Virus record (IMG/VR): IMGVR_UViG_3300020034_000153
Location: 1 to 44,370 of that record
Strand: one strand, 5' to 3'
Source of the DNA: a virus
Length of the DNA stretch: 44,370 bases
Shown here piece after piece: positions 31,013 through 38,764 of this stretch. A program made the translations under genes and the position numbers. How positions within the stretch are numbered: position 1 is the stretch's first letter; every line of letters starts with the position of its first letter. The notes beneath the pieces are model-generated. The model ran no database searches, was not told the origin of the DNA, and saw only the letters and a program-made list of their open reading frames with translations.

Positions 31013-31516
31013 ATGTGCTTACCAGATTTTATTGAATTTAAACAAGTTGATGAATTGTCACCATTGACAGGATATCGTTCTTGGAGGAGAAGAATCTCAG
31101 ATGGCAGACTAATTATTTCATCTCTAAATCAAACATATGATTGGAAGAAGTTAGAAGGTCCACATAAGGTAGAGCTAATAGATTCAGGAATCTACTCATA
31201 TAATAATTATAATTATAATAATAATAATTATTATTATTATAATAATTATAATAATTATAATAATAATAATTATTATTATTATAATAATTATTATAATAAT
31301 AATTATTATAATCTCTTTGGAATCATCAATCAATGGGGAAAAGTAGCAATTCATAAAGGTGGATATCGCTCAGAGTATGCTAGAGTACATACTTTATTTA
31401 ATATTAGAGAATCTGATGCTAAAGGACCAAAGGAATTCCTAGATTGGATTAAAGAATTTAATGATTTAATTAGATTACTAGCAATTGAATATGAATGTAA
31501 AGTAACATCATGGTAA
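31013..31516 (+). CDS. GIY..WG..H..GYR-EYA family protein with Asn/Tyr-only insert
   Basis: 167 residues, ribosome site AAGGAGAGATAA. Flanks match a widespread bacterial and phage family of unknown function: GYRSWRR..., SGIYSY, then NQWGKVAIHKGGYRSEYARVHTLF. Between them residues 63-100 consist only of Tyr (17) and Asn (21), written only with TAT and AAT codons, so 114 bp are pure A/T. Relatives as I remember them have a short linker there. The insert is prion-like in composition and could drive assembly; function unknown. Confidence 0.65.
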   Translation: MCLPDFIEFKQVDELSPLTGYRSWRRRISDGRLIISSLNQTYDWKKLEGPHKVELIDSGIYSYNNYNYNNNNYYYYNNYNNYNNNNYYYYNNYYNNNYYNLFGIINQWGKVAIHKGGYRSEYARVHTLFNIRESDAKGPKEFLDWIKEFNDLIRLLAIEYECKVTSW

Positions 31517-31539
31517 GATCACTTCAAGGAGATGAATAA

Positions 31540-31800
31540 ATGACTGTAGAAATTAAACAAGAAGACATCGATAAGGCAATCAAGGAAACAGGACCAAAGA
31601 GTATCTGTACTCATTGCATCCTTGCTCAAGCTCTGATGAGAATGGGATTTACTAATGTCTATATCAGTCCTTCCTACACTGAGTTCTATGATGGGACTAA
31701 GACGAGAGAGTTTACAAATCCATATCATATTACTTCCCTTGACATGGAAGATTTTCATACTGTAAAGCCACAAACAATTGTCTTAGAAAGTGTCTGGTAA
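31540..31800 (+). CDS. Small phage protein of unknown function
   Basis: 86 residues behind AAGGAGATGAATAA. Contains CTHCILAQALMRMGFTNVYISPSY, a motif seen in small early phage proteins of unknown role; C22 and C25 with one His could bind metal. C-terminus is beta-rich. No enzyme signature. Confidence 0.5.
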   Translation: MTVEIKQEDIDKAIKETGPKSICTHCILAQALMRMGFTNVYISPSYTEFYDGTKTREFTNPYHITSLDMEDFHTVKPQTIVLESVW

Positions 31801-31803
31801 CAA

Positions 31804-32022
31804 ATGACAATCATTGAAATCAATCATAATACTAATGAAGTTAATCTTTATTCATCTGAGGATAACTTAAATAACGATGATCCATATACCTCATTACCAT
31901 ATAAAGGTAATATGAAAGTAATTACTGGATTCCTCGAAGAATTGCTTAATGCTCTTGAACCAATAAGTGCTAGACTTGATAAGGTAGATGAAGATATCAG
32001 AACTACTCCGGATGAGTGGTAG
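31804..32022 (+). CDS. Small acidic protein
   Basis: 72 residues, acidic (IEINHNTNEVNLYSSEDNLNNDDPY), with a helical C-terminal half FLEELLNALEPISARLDKVDEDIR. Starts three bases after the previous stop. Unknown function. Confidence 0.45.
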   Translation: MTIIEINHNTNEVNLYSSEDNLNNDDPYTSLPYKGNMKVITGFLEELLNALEPISARLDKVDEDIRTTPDEW

Positions 32023-32028
32023 TAATTC

Positions 32029-32289
32029 ATGACTAAAATAATCCTATGTAATTCTTGCAGAGTAGTAGCATACGCTAAGGACAAATATTATTTATCTGAT
32101 ATTGAGAGATGCAAATTCTGTGGCTCTAAATTTATTAAATTGATAGTACTTCCATTGAGTAAACTCTCAGAAGAACTAATAATGAGAGGTGCTCAAATGA
32201 GGATTTCGGAAGATAAAAAAGTTAAAGCTTCTAAATCTTCTAAAGCTTCTAAAGTATCTAACATTATCTCAGAAGAGCTGAAGAAGTGA
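32029..32289 (+). CDS. Zinc-ribbon protein
   Basis: 86 residues. CNSC near the N-terminus and CKFC at about 31-34 form a zinc ribbon of about 30 residues; the C-terminus is a low-complexity Lys/Ser tail (KVKASKSSKASKVSN) encoded by imperfect AAAGCTTCT repeats. Possible nucleic-acid binder. Confidence 0.5.
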   Translation: MTKIILCNSCRVVAYAKDKYYLSDIERCKFCGSKFIKLIVLPLSKLSEELIMRGAQMRISEDKKVKASKSSKASKVSNIISEELKK

Positions 32290-32471
32290 GTAAGCTAGAT
32301 AAATTATCTGAACATAATAATGTAAGTATAGATAGAATGGAAATGAAAGGAAACGGACACCTTCCTTCAATTTGTGGTTGCTCCGGAAAGCTAGATTATC
32401 ATAGAGATAAAGATAAGTATATAACAGTTCTTAAGTGTAGAATCTGCGGTAAAATTTTCTTTTTAGATTAA
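32286..32471 (+). CDS. Small zinc-binding protein
   Basis: 61 residues from a GTG start in overlap with the previous gene (GTGA). Cys pattern ICGC ... CRIC suggests a second zinc ribbon, with the short opening helix MSKLDKLSEHNNVS. Unknown role. Confidence 0.45.
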   Translation: MSKLDKLSEHNNVSIDRMEMKGNGHLPSICGCSGKLDYHRDKDKYITVLKCRICGKIFFLD

Positions 32472-32483
32472 ACATAATCAAAG

Positions 32484-32500
32484 AATTCAAAATTTGAATT
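32484..32500. promoter_or_regulatory. 17-bp palindrome (possible operator)
   Basis: AATTCAAA-A-TTTGAATT is a perfect dyad in the 48-bp gap before gene 32520. It may be an operator or just AT-rich symmetry; no promoter hexamers pair with it convincingly. Confidence 0.3.
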
Positions 32501-32519
32501 TGAATCTTAATTTAAAATT

Positions 32520-32894
32520 ATGGAAAATATAGGTAACGGAATTCAGGCTCAAGTATCGACTGGATACATACAATTAACTACAACAAACAATAATATAATT
32601 TATTTGGATTCTACTTCAATAGAGAATCTAATTAAATTATATTATCAATCAGTTAAATTCTTTGAGAATCGTTCACAATCATCTAGCGAAGAAGTAACAA
32701 TTATAATTGATGAATCGAAGAAAGCATTCTATTGCAGAAAAGGACATAAGAAGGATTTTGCTAAACAGATATGCTCTACTTGTCGTAGAATAGCTAATCA
32801 AAGATACCAAAGTAAAATTAGAAGTGCTATAAAAGAACATAAGGATGCTATAGATTGTATAGACAAAAGTCTGACCACTACCGGCAGTACTTGA
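32520..32894 (+). CDS. Protein of unknown function with C-terminal zinc motif
   Basis: 124 residues, no clear ribosome site. The first half is Thr/Ser/Asn-rich beta; the second has FYCRKGHKKDFAKQICSTCRRIANQRYQ, a CxxxH...CxxC zinc unit with many basic residues as in small nucleic-acid-binding fingers. Unknown family. Confidence 0.4.
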   Translation: MENIGNGIQAQVSTGYIQLTTTNNNIIYLDSTSIENLIKLYYQSVKFFENRSQSSSEEVTIIIDESKKAFYCRKGHKKDFAKQICSTCRRIANQRYQSKIRSAIKEHKDAIDCIDKSLTTTGST

Positions 32895-32901
32895 CAGGCA
32901 T

Positions 32902-32909
32902 GGTATAAT
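32902..32909 (+). promoter_or_regulatory. Extended -10 promoter candidate before the SNF2 gene
   Basis: TGGTATAAT gives a perfect -10 with the TGn extension. A TTGACA lies only 7 bp upstream, too close to be its -35. Start would be near 32916, 50 bases before the helicase ATG. Confidence 0.45.
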
Positions 32910-32967
32910 AGTTACAGAAGCCGCAAGGACAAACATCAATTAAGAGAATCAAAAGAAAATCAGAACA

Positions 32968-34542
32968 ATGGCATTATCAAGCATCATCAAACAAACCTGT
33001 AAAACTTGCGGTAAAATAGCCGTTGAGAAGTCACGGCTTAGTTTTGGTAGTTCAAAGCTCATTACGTTAGAATGTGGTCATATTCTAACTGAAGATGTTC
33101 TAGCTGCTAATGATTATTCAGCAATTGTAAGCTCAGATAACCGAAGATTGATGCAATATCAGATCGACGGGGTTAAATTCTTAGAACAATCTGATGCAAG
33201 AGCTTTACTTGCTGATGAACAAGGATTAGGTAAAACAGTTCAAGCATTAGCTCTTTTGAGGTTACATCCTGAACAATTACTTCCAGCCGTTATCGTTTGT
33301 CCTACTACCGTTAAACTTCAATGGCACCATGAAATCATTCGTTGGTGTGGTGTTAACGGCTTTCTCTGTCAAGTAATCAATAGCTCTAAAGAGAAGGCGA
33401 TGCCGGGATTTCAAATCTACGTTACAACGTATGACTTGGTTAAAAATGAAGATTGCTTTGAGTATGTTGAAGGACAAGTACAAACAGTAATCATTGACGA
33501 ATGTCAGCGTATTAAGAATCACTTGTCTGACCGTGCTAAAGCAATCCAAAAGCTCTGTAAGAGTGTTACTCATGTAATTCCGATGAGTGGCACACCAATT
33601 AAGAATAATGCTGGAGAATACTTTACAGTATTAAACTTAATCCAGCCTAGACTCTTTCCTCACTACGATAGATTCATTCAGAATGATTGTGATAGTTACA
33701 GCAACGGCTGGGGCTATAAGGTAGGTGGATTAAGAGACCCAAATAGATTTCACGAGAAGACTAAAGATTTCATTCTACGAAGAACTAAGGCTGAGGTTCT
33801 AAAGGATTTACCTGAACTTTCACGAAAGTTCTATCATGTAGAACTCGATAGGAAACTTAATAAAGTATACGCCCTAGCATTAGATGAATTAGAGGAATTG
33901 TACTTCTCTGATGAAGGTTCTGAGTTTGATAAGTCAAGTAATATGTTAGCTATTATGACTAAACTCAGGCAAATCACAGGAATAAGTAAGGTTACTCAAT
34001 GCTTAGAATTCGTTACTGAGTTTCTTGAATCTAACGACAGGAAAATAGTAATCTTCACTCATCATCAGAATGTAATGTTGATGATTGAACAGAGCTTAAA
34101 CAATTATCTAACTGAGCATGGATTACATCCAATTCTCAGTATGAACTCTTCACTTAATGGAGAAAAGAGAGCCGCTCTAGCCGCTAAGTTTAAGGATGAC
34201 CCTAATTGCCGGGTAATGGTAGCGTCAACCCTTGCAGCCGGTGAAGGGCTTAACTTGCAATTCTGCTCTGATGCTGTCATGTTAGAGAGACAGTGGAATC
34301 CTGCTAATGAAGAGCAAGCAGAAGGAAGATTCCATAGATTTGGGCAGACTAATCCAGTAGACGTAACGTATATGATAGCATCTGGAACTATTGATGACCA
34401 CTTCACTACTCTAGTAGAACAGAAGAGAGCTATCATTGCAAGTACATTAGATAATAAAGAATTCAACTGGGACCAGAACTCATTAATGAAAGATTTAGCC
34501 GCTAGTTTGATTGCTGGAGGTAAGAAAGCATGGAAATTGTAA
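32968..34542 (+). CDS. SNF2-family helicase/translocase
   Basis: 524 residues. Zinc-like CKTCGK...LECGH at the N-terminus, then RLMQYQIDGVKFLE, Walker A DEQGLGKT (K89), motif II DECQ (D177-Q180 instead of DEAH), motif III SGTPIKN, and the second RecA lobe with TLAAGEGLNLQ and EGRFHRFGQTNPV (motif VI). It is a double-stranded DNA translocase that may remodel forks or displace proteins; phage members accompany replication and recombination genes. The acid pair of motif II is intact, the last two residues are variant. Confidence 0.88.
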   Translation: MALSSIIKQTCKTCGKIAVEKSRLSFGSSKLITLECGHILTEDVLAANDYSAIVSSDNRRLMQYQIDGVKFLEQSDARALLADEQGLGKTVQALALLRLHPEQLLPAVIVCPTTVKLQWHHEIIRWCGVNGFLCQVINSSKEKAMPGFQIYVTTYDLVKNEDCFEYVEGQVQTVIIDECQRIKNHLSDRAKAIQKLCKSVTHVIPMSGTPIKNNAGEYFTVLNLIQPRLFPHYDRFIQNDCDSYSNGWGYKVGGLRDPNRFHEKTKDFILRRTKAEVLKDLPELSRKFYHVELDRKLNKVYALALDELEELYFSDEGSEFDKSSNMLAIMTKLRQITGISKVTQCLEFVTEFLESNDRKIVIFTHHQNVMLMIEQSLNNYLTEHGLHPILSMNSSLNGEKRAALAAKFKDDPNCRVMVASTLAAGEGLNLQFCSDAVMLERQWNPANEEQAEGRFHRFGQTNPVDVTYMIASGTIDDHFTTLVEQKRAIIASTLDNKEFNWDQNSLMKDLAASLIAGGKKAWKL

Positions 34543-34718
34543 ATGAAGAAGTAACTATTTACATAGTATTCCAAAACGATAATGCGCTTCAAGCATTTGA
34601 AGATATGGATGAAGCAGTAAAATTTAAAAACAAACTAAGAGAAGAGTATAAAGGAATACCACTGGGTAATAATTTTCATATCAGAAATATCAAACTGACA
34701 TTGAGAGATGAAAAGTGA
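34530..34718 (+). CDS. Small protein of unknown function
   Basis: 62 residues overlapping the SNF2 gene by 13 bases, with AGGTAAGAAAGC upstream of the ATG. Composition YIVFQNDNALQAFEDMDEAVKFKNKLREEYKG suggests a compact alpha/beta unit. Common small early phage type, role unknown. Confidence 0.5.
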   Translation: MEIVNEEVTIYIVFQNDNALQAFEDMDEAVKFKNKLREEYKGIPLGNNFHIRNIKLTLRDEK

Positions 34719-34925
34719 AAGATGAAACTAAAATACTAAAGAGTCTGACAACTAGAATTAAGTAATCTTTATGATATTAATGAAGCAGAACATACTTGTG
34801 CTATACAGATGTTAATCGTAATTCAAACTCTCGGGTACTCTCCTAAATTAACTACTAAATTAATGAGATATGTAACAGCTATGTTTGAGGCTACTAATGA
34901 AGAGTGTGAGAAGGAAGATAAGTGA
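34715..34925 (+). pseudogene. Frameshifted small gene
   Basis: A GTG start in the ATGA-type overlap opens VKDETKILKSLTTRIK and stops at 34763. Protein-like sequence resumes in the +1 frame from about 34761 (SNLYDINEAEHTCAIQMLIVIQTLGYSP...) and runs to 34925, where it overlaps the next start normally. One base appears lost or gained near 34755-34765. Sequencing error, a real mutation or programmed shifting are all possible; the first two are likelier since no slippery heptamer is present. Confidence 0.5.
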
Positions 34926-35101
34926 AGAGGATAGAATTACTAAAAAAGATAAAATATATTAAAAAGACATGTGAGTCTGTAGAAAATATTGTTATAGTAG
35001 GTCATGGTTCAGATTGGATTCGTAAATATATTAGAGTGATGATTAAAGATGTTAAAGATCTTGAAGATTTTGAAATTAGAAGATTAGAGGAAAAAAGATG
35101 A
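34922..35101 (+). CDS. Small basic helical protein
   Basis: 59 residues from a GTG in overlap with the previous stop, with AAGGAAGATAA upstream. Sequence KRIELLKKIKYIKKTCESVENIVIVGHGSDWIRKYIRVM has a strand flanked by charged helices. Overlaps the next start by ATGA. Unknown function. Confidence 0.5.
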   Translation: MKRIELLKKIKYIKKTCESVENIVIVGHGSDWIRKYIRVMIKDVKDLEDFEIRRLEEKR

Positions 35102-35700
35102 CATCCAACACGAATCTAAACAATCTAAATCAAGGAATGAATGAGTTCTGTGGACCAGCTGTTCTTTCGATTCTAACCGGACGGAGCATTGATGAGTGTG
35201 CAATAGTTATTGGTTCAATTAGAGGTAATTATAAAGTAAAAGGTGTACTTCTTAATGATTTGCTAATGGCATTAGATAAGTTAGGATATGATCAAATTCC
35301 GACTCCTCACGGTAATACATTATTCTCTACATTAACAATGCTAGCTAATGAAGATGGAATTTATATTGTATCACTTAGGAAGCATTATGTGATTATTGAA
35401 GTCTTAGATAGAAAGATTTATTTCTGCGATAATCATACAAAAGAACCAATTAACGCAGCAAGTTCAGCTAGATTAGGTGATGAAGTACGTTATATTCATA
35501 AGATTGTTAAGCGTCCTCTGAAGATTGAAGTAAGCATTCAGCTCGAAGTAGTTAGAACTCATTGGACCGTAACGATTCAGAAAAGAATTAGGTTTAATTA
35601 TGGAGATGATGTAGTTATTCATAATGGTTCATTTCAAGCGAGTAATAATGAACTTAAAGAGATTACAGAAAAACTAATAGAGTTAAGTAATGACAATTGA
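35098..35700 (+). CDS. C39-like cysteine peptidase
   Basis: 200 residues. The pattern FCGPAVLSILTGRS with C18, HYVIIEV with H96 and YFCDNH with D111 gives a papain-like Cys-His-Asp arrangement as in C39 and related phage peptidases. The helical GVLLNDLLMALDKLGY block between them also fits the fold. The C-terminal 70 residues are beta-rich and unassigned. No signal peptide, so it works inside the host cell; substrate unknown, perhaps a phage precursor or a host factor (inference). Confidence 0.6.
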   Translation: MTSNTNLNNLNQGMNEFCGPAVLSILTGRSIDECAIVIGSIRGNYKVKGVLLNDLLMALDKLGYDQIPTPHGNTLFSTLTMLANEDGIYIVSLRKHYVIIEVLDRKIYFCDNHTKEPINAASSARLGDEVRYIHKIVKRPLKIEVSIQLEVVRTHWTVTIQKRIRFNYGDDVVIHNGSFQASNNELKEITEKLIELSNDN

Positions 35701-35890
35701 AATCACATATGAATGTTGGACATGCCTGTACCGAAATAGACAGAATCTAGGAATGCCCGGATTTGAATTAATTCAGACAGAATTTGATTCTCTTAGTGAT
35801 GCAATAAATCATTGGAATCATAATAAGGATTGTGATATTAGAACTGTAGTTGTAATAAATGAAGGAAGTAATGGAGGAGATAATGAGTGA
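35690..35890 (+). CDS. Small Cys-containing protein
   Basis: 66 residues, overlapping the peptidase gene by 11 bases. Sequence TYECWTCLYRNRQNLGMPGFELIQTEFDSLSDAINHWNHNKDC has one CxxC and a later Cys/His pair that could bind one zinc. Its last codons carry the GGAGGAGA ribosome site of the nuclease gene. Confidence 0.5.
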   Translation: MTIEITYECWTCLYRNRQNLGMPGFELIQTEFDSLSDAINHWNHNKDCDIRTVVVINEGSNGGDNE

Positions 35891-36800
35891 TAAACTATCA
35901 ATTGTACTCGATGCATCAATGTATGATATGTTCAGGCTCTGTGAACAGAGATTTGACTATCGATATAATCTGAATCTAATTCAGAGACCTTCTGGATTTG
36001 GTAAGAGTACCACTTCACCTTTAGATAAAGGTAATATGATTCACGCTGGATGTGAGTCATATTATGAATCTTTAAGACTTGGTACTGACTACTCTACTGC
36101 CGTAGGCATTGCTGAGATTAGCATGAGAAGCTCAGCCGCTGTTAATGATTTTGACGATGATGACATCAGAATTGTCCTTGATACAATGGAGGAGTATTTT
36201 GATTATTGGAGGTTTGAAGACCAACTCCTAACAATCAATGCTGTTGAACAACCATTCATGTATCTTCTATACGAGGATGAAGATATCAAAATCTTCATGA
36301 GTGGTAAGATTGACATACTCTTTTCTAAAGATAGTTATATCAATGCACCTATGGACCATAAGAGCTTCTCTCGAAGTGGTCCAGTTAATGATATGAGTAA
36401 TCAATTTAAGAACTACTGTAACTTCACTAAGTCAAACATACTAATGGTTAATCGAATTGGATTACAGAAGACTCTTAAACCTCACGAAAAGTTTCTTAGG
36501 GTTCCAGTTAGTTACGATTATTTAATACTGGAACAGTGGAAAGTTAACGTAGTTAAAGTATGTAAATACTACGTAAGCTGTGCAGTCAATGAATCATGGT
36601 CTATGAACGAAACATCATGCGATAAGTTTAATAGAAAGTGTGATTATCTTGAATTATGTAGAAGCTCTGGAGCTGAAGCCATCCGGTTCAAGATTGAGAA
36701 TAACTTCGTTAAGACGGAACCCTGGGATGTAACTAAGGTGTTTGAGAAGACTTCTGAAACCATCAAAAAAGCTCAATTAGAAAAGGAAAAAGTTCAATGA
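35883..36800 (+). CDS. Cas4/RecB-like PD-(D/E)XK exonuclease
   Basis: 305 residues; start at the ATG behind GGAGGAGATA. Nuclease residues: H54 in GNMIHAG, D144 in SGKIDIL, D158-x-K160 in APMDHK and Q174. Four cysteines, C20 plus C246, C253 and C259, give the AddB/Cas4-type Fe-S cluster pattern. Such enzymes resect DNA ends for recombination. With the Sak4-like ATPase and SSB-like protein downstream it forms a phage recombination set. Confidence 0.8.
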   Translation: MSDKLSIVLDASMYDMFRLCEQRFDYRYNLNLIQRPSGFGKSTTSPLDKGNMIHAGCESYYESLRLGTDYSTAVGIAEISMRSSAAVNDFDDDDIRIVLDTMEEYFDYWRFEDQLLTINAVEQPFMYLLYEDEDIKIFMSGKIDILFSKDSYINAPMDHKSFSRSGPVNDMSNQFKNYCNFTKSNILMVNRIGLQKTLKPHEKFLRVPVSYDYLILEQWKVNVVKVCKYYVSCAVNESWSMNETSCDKFNRKCDYLELCRSSGAEAIRFKIENNFVKTEPWDVTKVFEKTSETIKKAQLEKEKVQ

Positions 36801-37027
36801 AAATCAAAAAAGAAATTAATCTTTATTATGTCGGTGCTGGACATGTGGCTGACGCTATTTTACTAGGCGATAATGATTCATGGACTCATCCAAATTTAGA
36901 TAAAGCTATTAAACATGCTACTAATATTATTGAATGTGATAAAGGCAAAGAAATAGTGATTGTAGTTAAGATTGTAACTATTGTTCGTAGAAAGAAGATT
37001 CCAGTTTCTATTGAAATTCTGAAATGA
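36797..37027 (+). CDS. Small protein of unknown function
   Basis: 76 residues in ATGA overlap with the nuclease gene; ribosome site AAAAGGAAAAAG. Beta-rich start (EINLYYVGAGHVADAILLGDND) and a basic strand IVVKIVTIVRRKK. No family recognised. Confidence 0.5.
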   Translation: MKIKKEINLYYVGAGHVADAILLGDNDSWTHPNLDKAIKHATNIIECDKGKEIVIVVKIVTIVRRKKIPVSIEILK

Positions 37028-37113
37028 GTGATGAAGAACTAAACGAGAAAACTCAAGTAGTTCAGAATTTTGTTGAGTCTATTAGAGTAGTAGGAAAAGA
37101 TGAAAGCAGCTAA
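37024..37113 (+). CDS. Very small acidic peptide
   Basis: 29 residues (MSDEELNEKTQVVQNFVESIRVVGKDESS), ATGA overlap with the gene before and 14-base overlap with the next. No strong ribosome site, so it may exist mainly to couple translation. Low confidence as a functional protein. Confidence 0.35.
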   Translation: MSDEELNEKTQVVQNFVESIRVVGKDESS

Positions 37114-37453
37114 TCACATTCATAAATTTAGAAGAAAGAAGTATAAGTCAGGAAATACTATATTCTTTTGTGTACTTGACTGTCCATTCAAAGTTGAAGC
37201 TGAGTTAGCACTCGGTAAAGTTAGTCTCTGTAACATCTGTGGTGTTGAATTTGAAATGAATGAGTATACAATCAAACTCAATAAGCCACATTGTATTAAT
37301 TGCAACAAAGTAAAGGTTACAGACAAAGACGGCAATAAACGATTCGTAAGGAAACTTACTGGAGTTATTGGAGCCAGTCTTGCTGATGAACTTGCTCAGA
37401 TGAAAGCAATACTTGATGTTGACAAACAAATAGAAGAGGAGAAAGAAATATGA
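37100..37453 (+). CDS. Zinc-binding protein with several Cys pairs
   Basis: 117 residues behind TAGTAGGAAAAG. Three metal-ligand pairs: FFCVLDC, CNIC and HCINC, in a basic context, then a helical LADELAQMKAILDVDKQIEE tail. Two zinc knuckles are likely. Placed between the nuclease and the ATPase of the recombination set. Unknown function. Confidence 0.5.
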   Translation: MKAANHIHKFRRKKYKSGNTIFFCVLDCPFKVEAELALGKVSLCNICGVEFEMNEYTIKLNKPHCINCNKVKVTDKDGNKRFVRKLTGVIGASLADELAQMKAILDVDKQIEEEKEI

Positions 37454-37668
37454 CTGAAATTGAAATTAGTTGTGACTCAAACAGTGTAAGAATCATTCAA
37501 GATAATAAAGAGCAGGTAACATTCATGAAAGTTAAAGATCCCAATCAAGTTCATAAAATAATTTCTGAATTTGTTAATATGCTTGCTGATATTGCTGAAG
37601 TAGGTAAGGATGTTAAAGTTACTAAAATAGACGAAGGTTATTCAGCCACAGAAGAGTTTCTGATTTGA
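37450..37668 (+). CDS. Small protein of unknown function
   Basis: 72 residues, start in ATGA overlap with the previous gene, ribosome site GAGGAGAAAG. Opening beta hairpin (EIEISCDSNSVRIIQDNKEQVTFMK) then a helix VHKIISEFVNMLADIAEVG. Unknown. Confidence 0.5.
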   Translation: MTEIEISCDSNSVRIIQDNKEQVTFMKVKDPNQVHKIISEFVNMLADIAEVGKDVKVTKIDEGYSATEEFLI

Positions 37669-37826
37669 ATACTACTATTATTATCGCAGCCTCTGTTGTT
37701 TGTTTGATTGGTACGTTTCTCATTATATTCAAGATTATAGATAGGCATAACAAAGATAAGAAAGATCTTAAAGTTAGTGATGAGTGGTTAAACGAGAACG
37801 AAGGAAATGAAGGTAGGAAACATTGA
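37665..37826 (+). CDS. Single-span membrane protein
   Basis: 53 residues from a TTG start overlapping the previous stop (TTGA). Hydrophobic residues 4-23 (TIIIAASVVCLIGTFLIIF) form a membrane span followed by a charged tail (KIIDRHNKDKKDLKVSDEWLNEN). Its end supplies GGTAGG for the next gene. Role unknown. Confidence 0.5.
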   Translation: MNTTIIIAASVVCLIGTFLIIFKIIDRHNKDKKDLKVSDEWLNENEGNEGRKH

Positions 37827-38722
37827 AAGCTAGTGATATTGTAGTAGAGAGCCAATCTTCAATTCTAATGAAAGGCCCATTCGGTCATGGGAAGACATTA
37901 GCGGCTGCATCATTTGCAATTGAAGGTCCAATCTTTCTAGCTTACTTTGATAAGAAGAAGCCTATTGAGTTAATTCATTTCTTCAAGAAGCATCGTCCTG
38001 AGCTTCTGAAGAATATTGAGTTTGAAGTTTACGGTGCTCATAATGCTAACCTCTACTTAAATAAGCTAATTGATTTTGCTAATGATTGTCGATACGTAGC
38101 CGTTATCACTGATTCTGTAACTCAGCTTACTAGTGCGGCTGTGAATTGGAGTCTTGGATTTAGGAAAGATGCTAAATTTAATAAGACTAAAGATAAGATT
38201 CTCCCTGATTGGGATGAATATAAGATTGAGACTTCACTTGTAACACAGGCATTAGATATCAGTAGAACACTTCCATGTCATGTAATTTGGACTTGTCATC
38301 CAGTTCCTTCTATTAAAGTTGAAGGTGCCGGAGCTTCTATTAAAGTTACTAAGACTAATCCAATTGTTACTTACGGTTCAAAGGTAGCCGGTATTGTCCC
38401 AGGTAATTTCAGTGAAATCTATCATTTCAGCAAGCAGAGCGGCTGGGATGCTAATATCTCTAAGAATATTACAAAGTATCTAGTTTCCACAGATTCTATA
38501 GGAGATGATTTCGCTAAGTCAAACTTAGGTCTGAAAGGTGAGTTTGACATTACTGATAAGCTCTTCTATGAAATCTGGAAGGAACAGATTAAGAGACTTA
38601 AGGAGGAACAGGATGCGTTAGTTCAAACAACAACTCAAGTACCCAATCCATTTGATAATCTAGTAACAGATAATTCTGCGACTGTGAAGCGGTGGAATGC
38701 CGAAAAGGGAACTTACGAATAA
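37823..38722 (+). CDS. RecA-like ATPase (Sak4/AAA_24 type)
   Basis: 299 residues from a TTG start (TTGA overlap). Walker A GPFGHGKT (18-25), hydrophobic Walker B strand RYVAVITDSVTQL, and the SRTLPCHVIWTCHPVPS strand place it in the RecA-like phage ATPases used for single-strand annealing (Sak4, PF13479-type). It probably works with the nuclease at 35883 and the SSB-like protein at 38765 in recombination-dependent replication. Confidence 0.75.
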   Translation: MKASDIVVESQSSILMKGPFGHGKTLAAASFAIEGPIFLAYFDKKKPIELIHFFKKHRPELLKNIEFEVYGAHNANLYLNKLIDFANDCRYVAVITDSVTQLTSAAVNWSLGFRKDAKFNKTKDKILPDWDEYKIETSLVTQALDISRTLPCHVIWTCHPVPSIKVEGAGASIKVTKTNPIVTYGSKVAGIVPGNFSEIYHFSKQSGWDANISKNITKYLVSTDSIGDDFAKSNLGLKGEFDITDKLFYEIWKEQIKRLKEEQDALVQTTTQVPNPFDNLVTDNSATVKRWNAEKGTYE

Positions 38723-38764
38723 CTCGTAATTCCAATCAATCAACCAAGAAAAGAGAAAACAACA

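Noticed and set aside
32891-32909. TTGACA and TATAAT 7 bp apart as a full promoter
   Set aside because: Spacing is far below 16-18 bp; only the extended -10 is kept.
38544-38572. TTGACA-17-TATGAA inside the Sak4-like gene
   Set aside because: Could drive the SSB-like gene, but the hexamers encode FDIT and are expected by codon choice; the -10 is weak and 190 bases from the gene.
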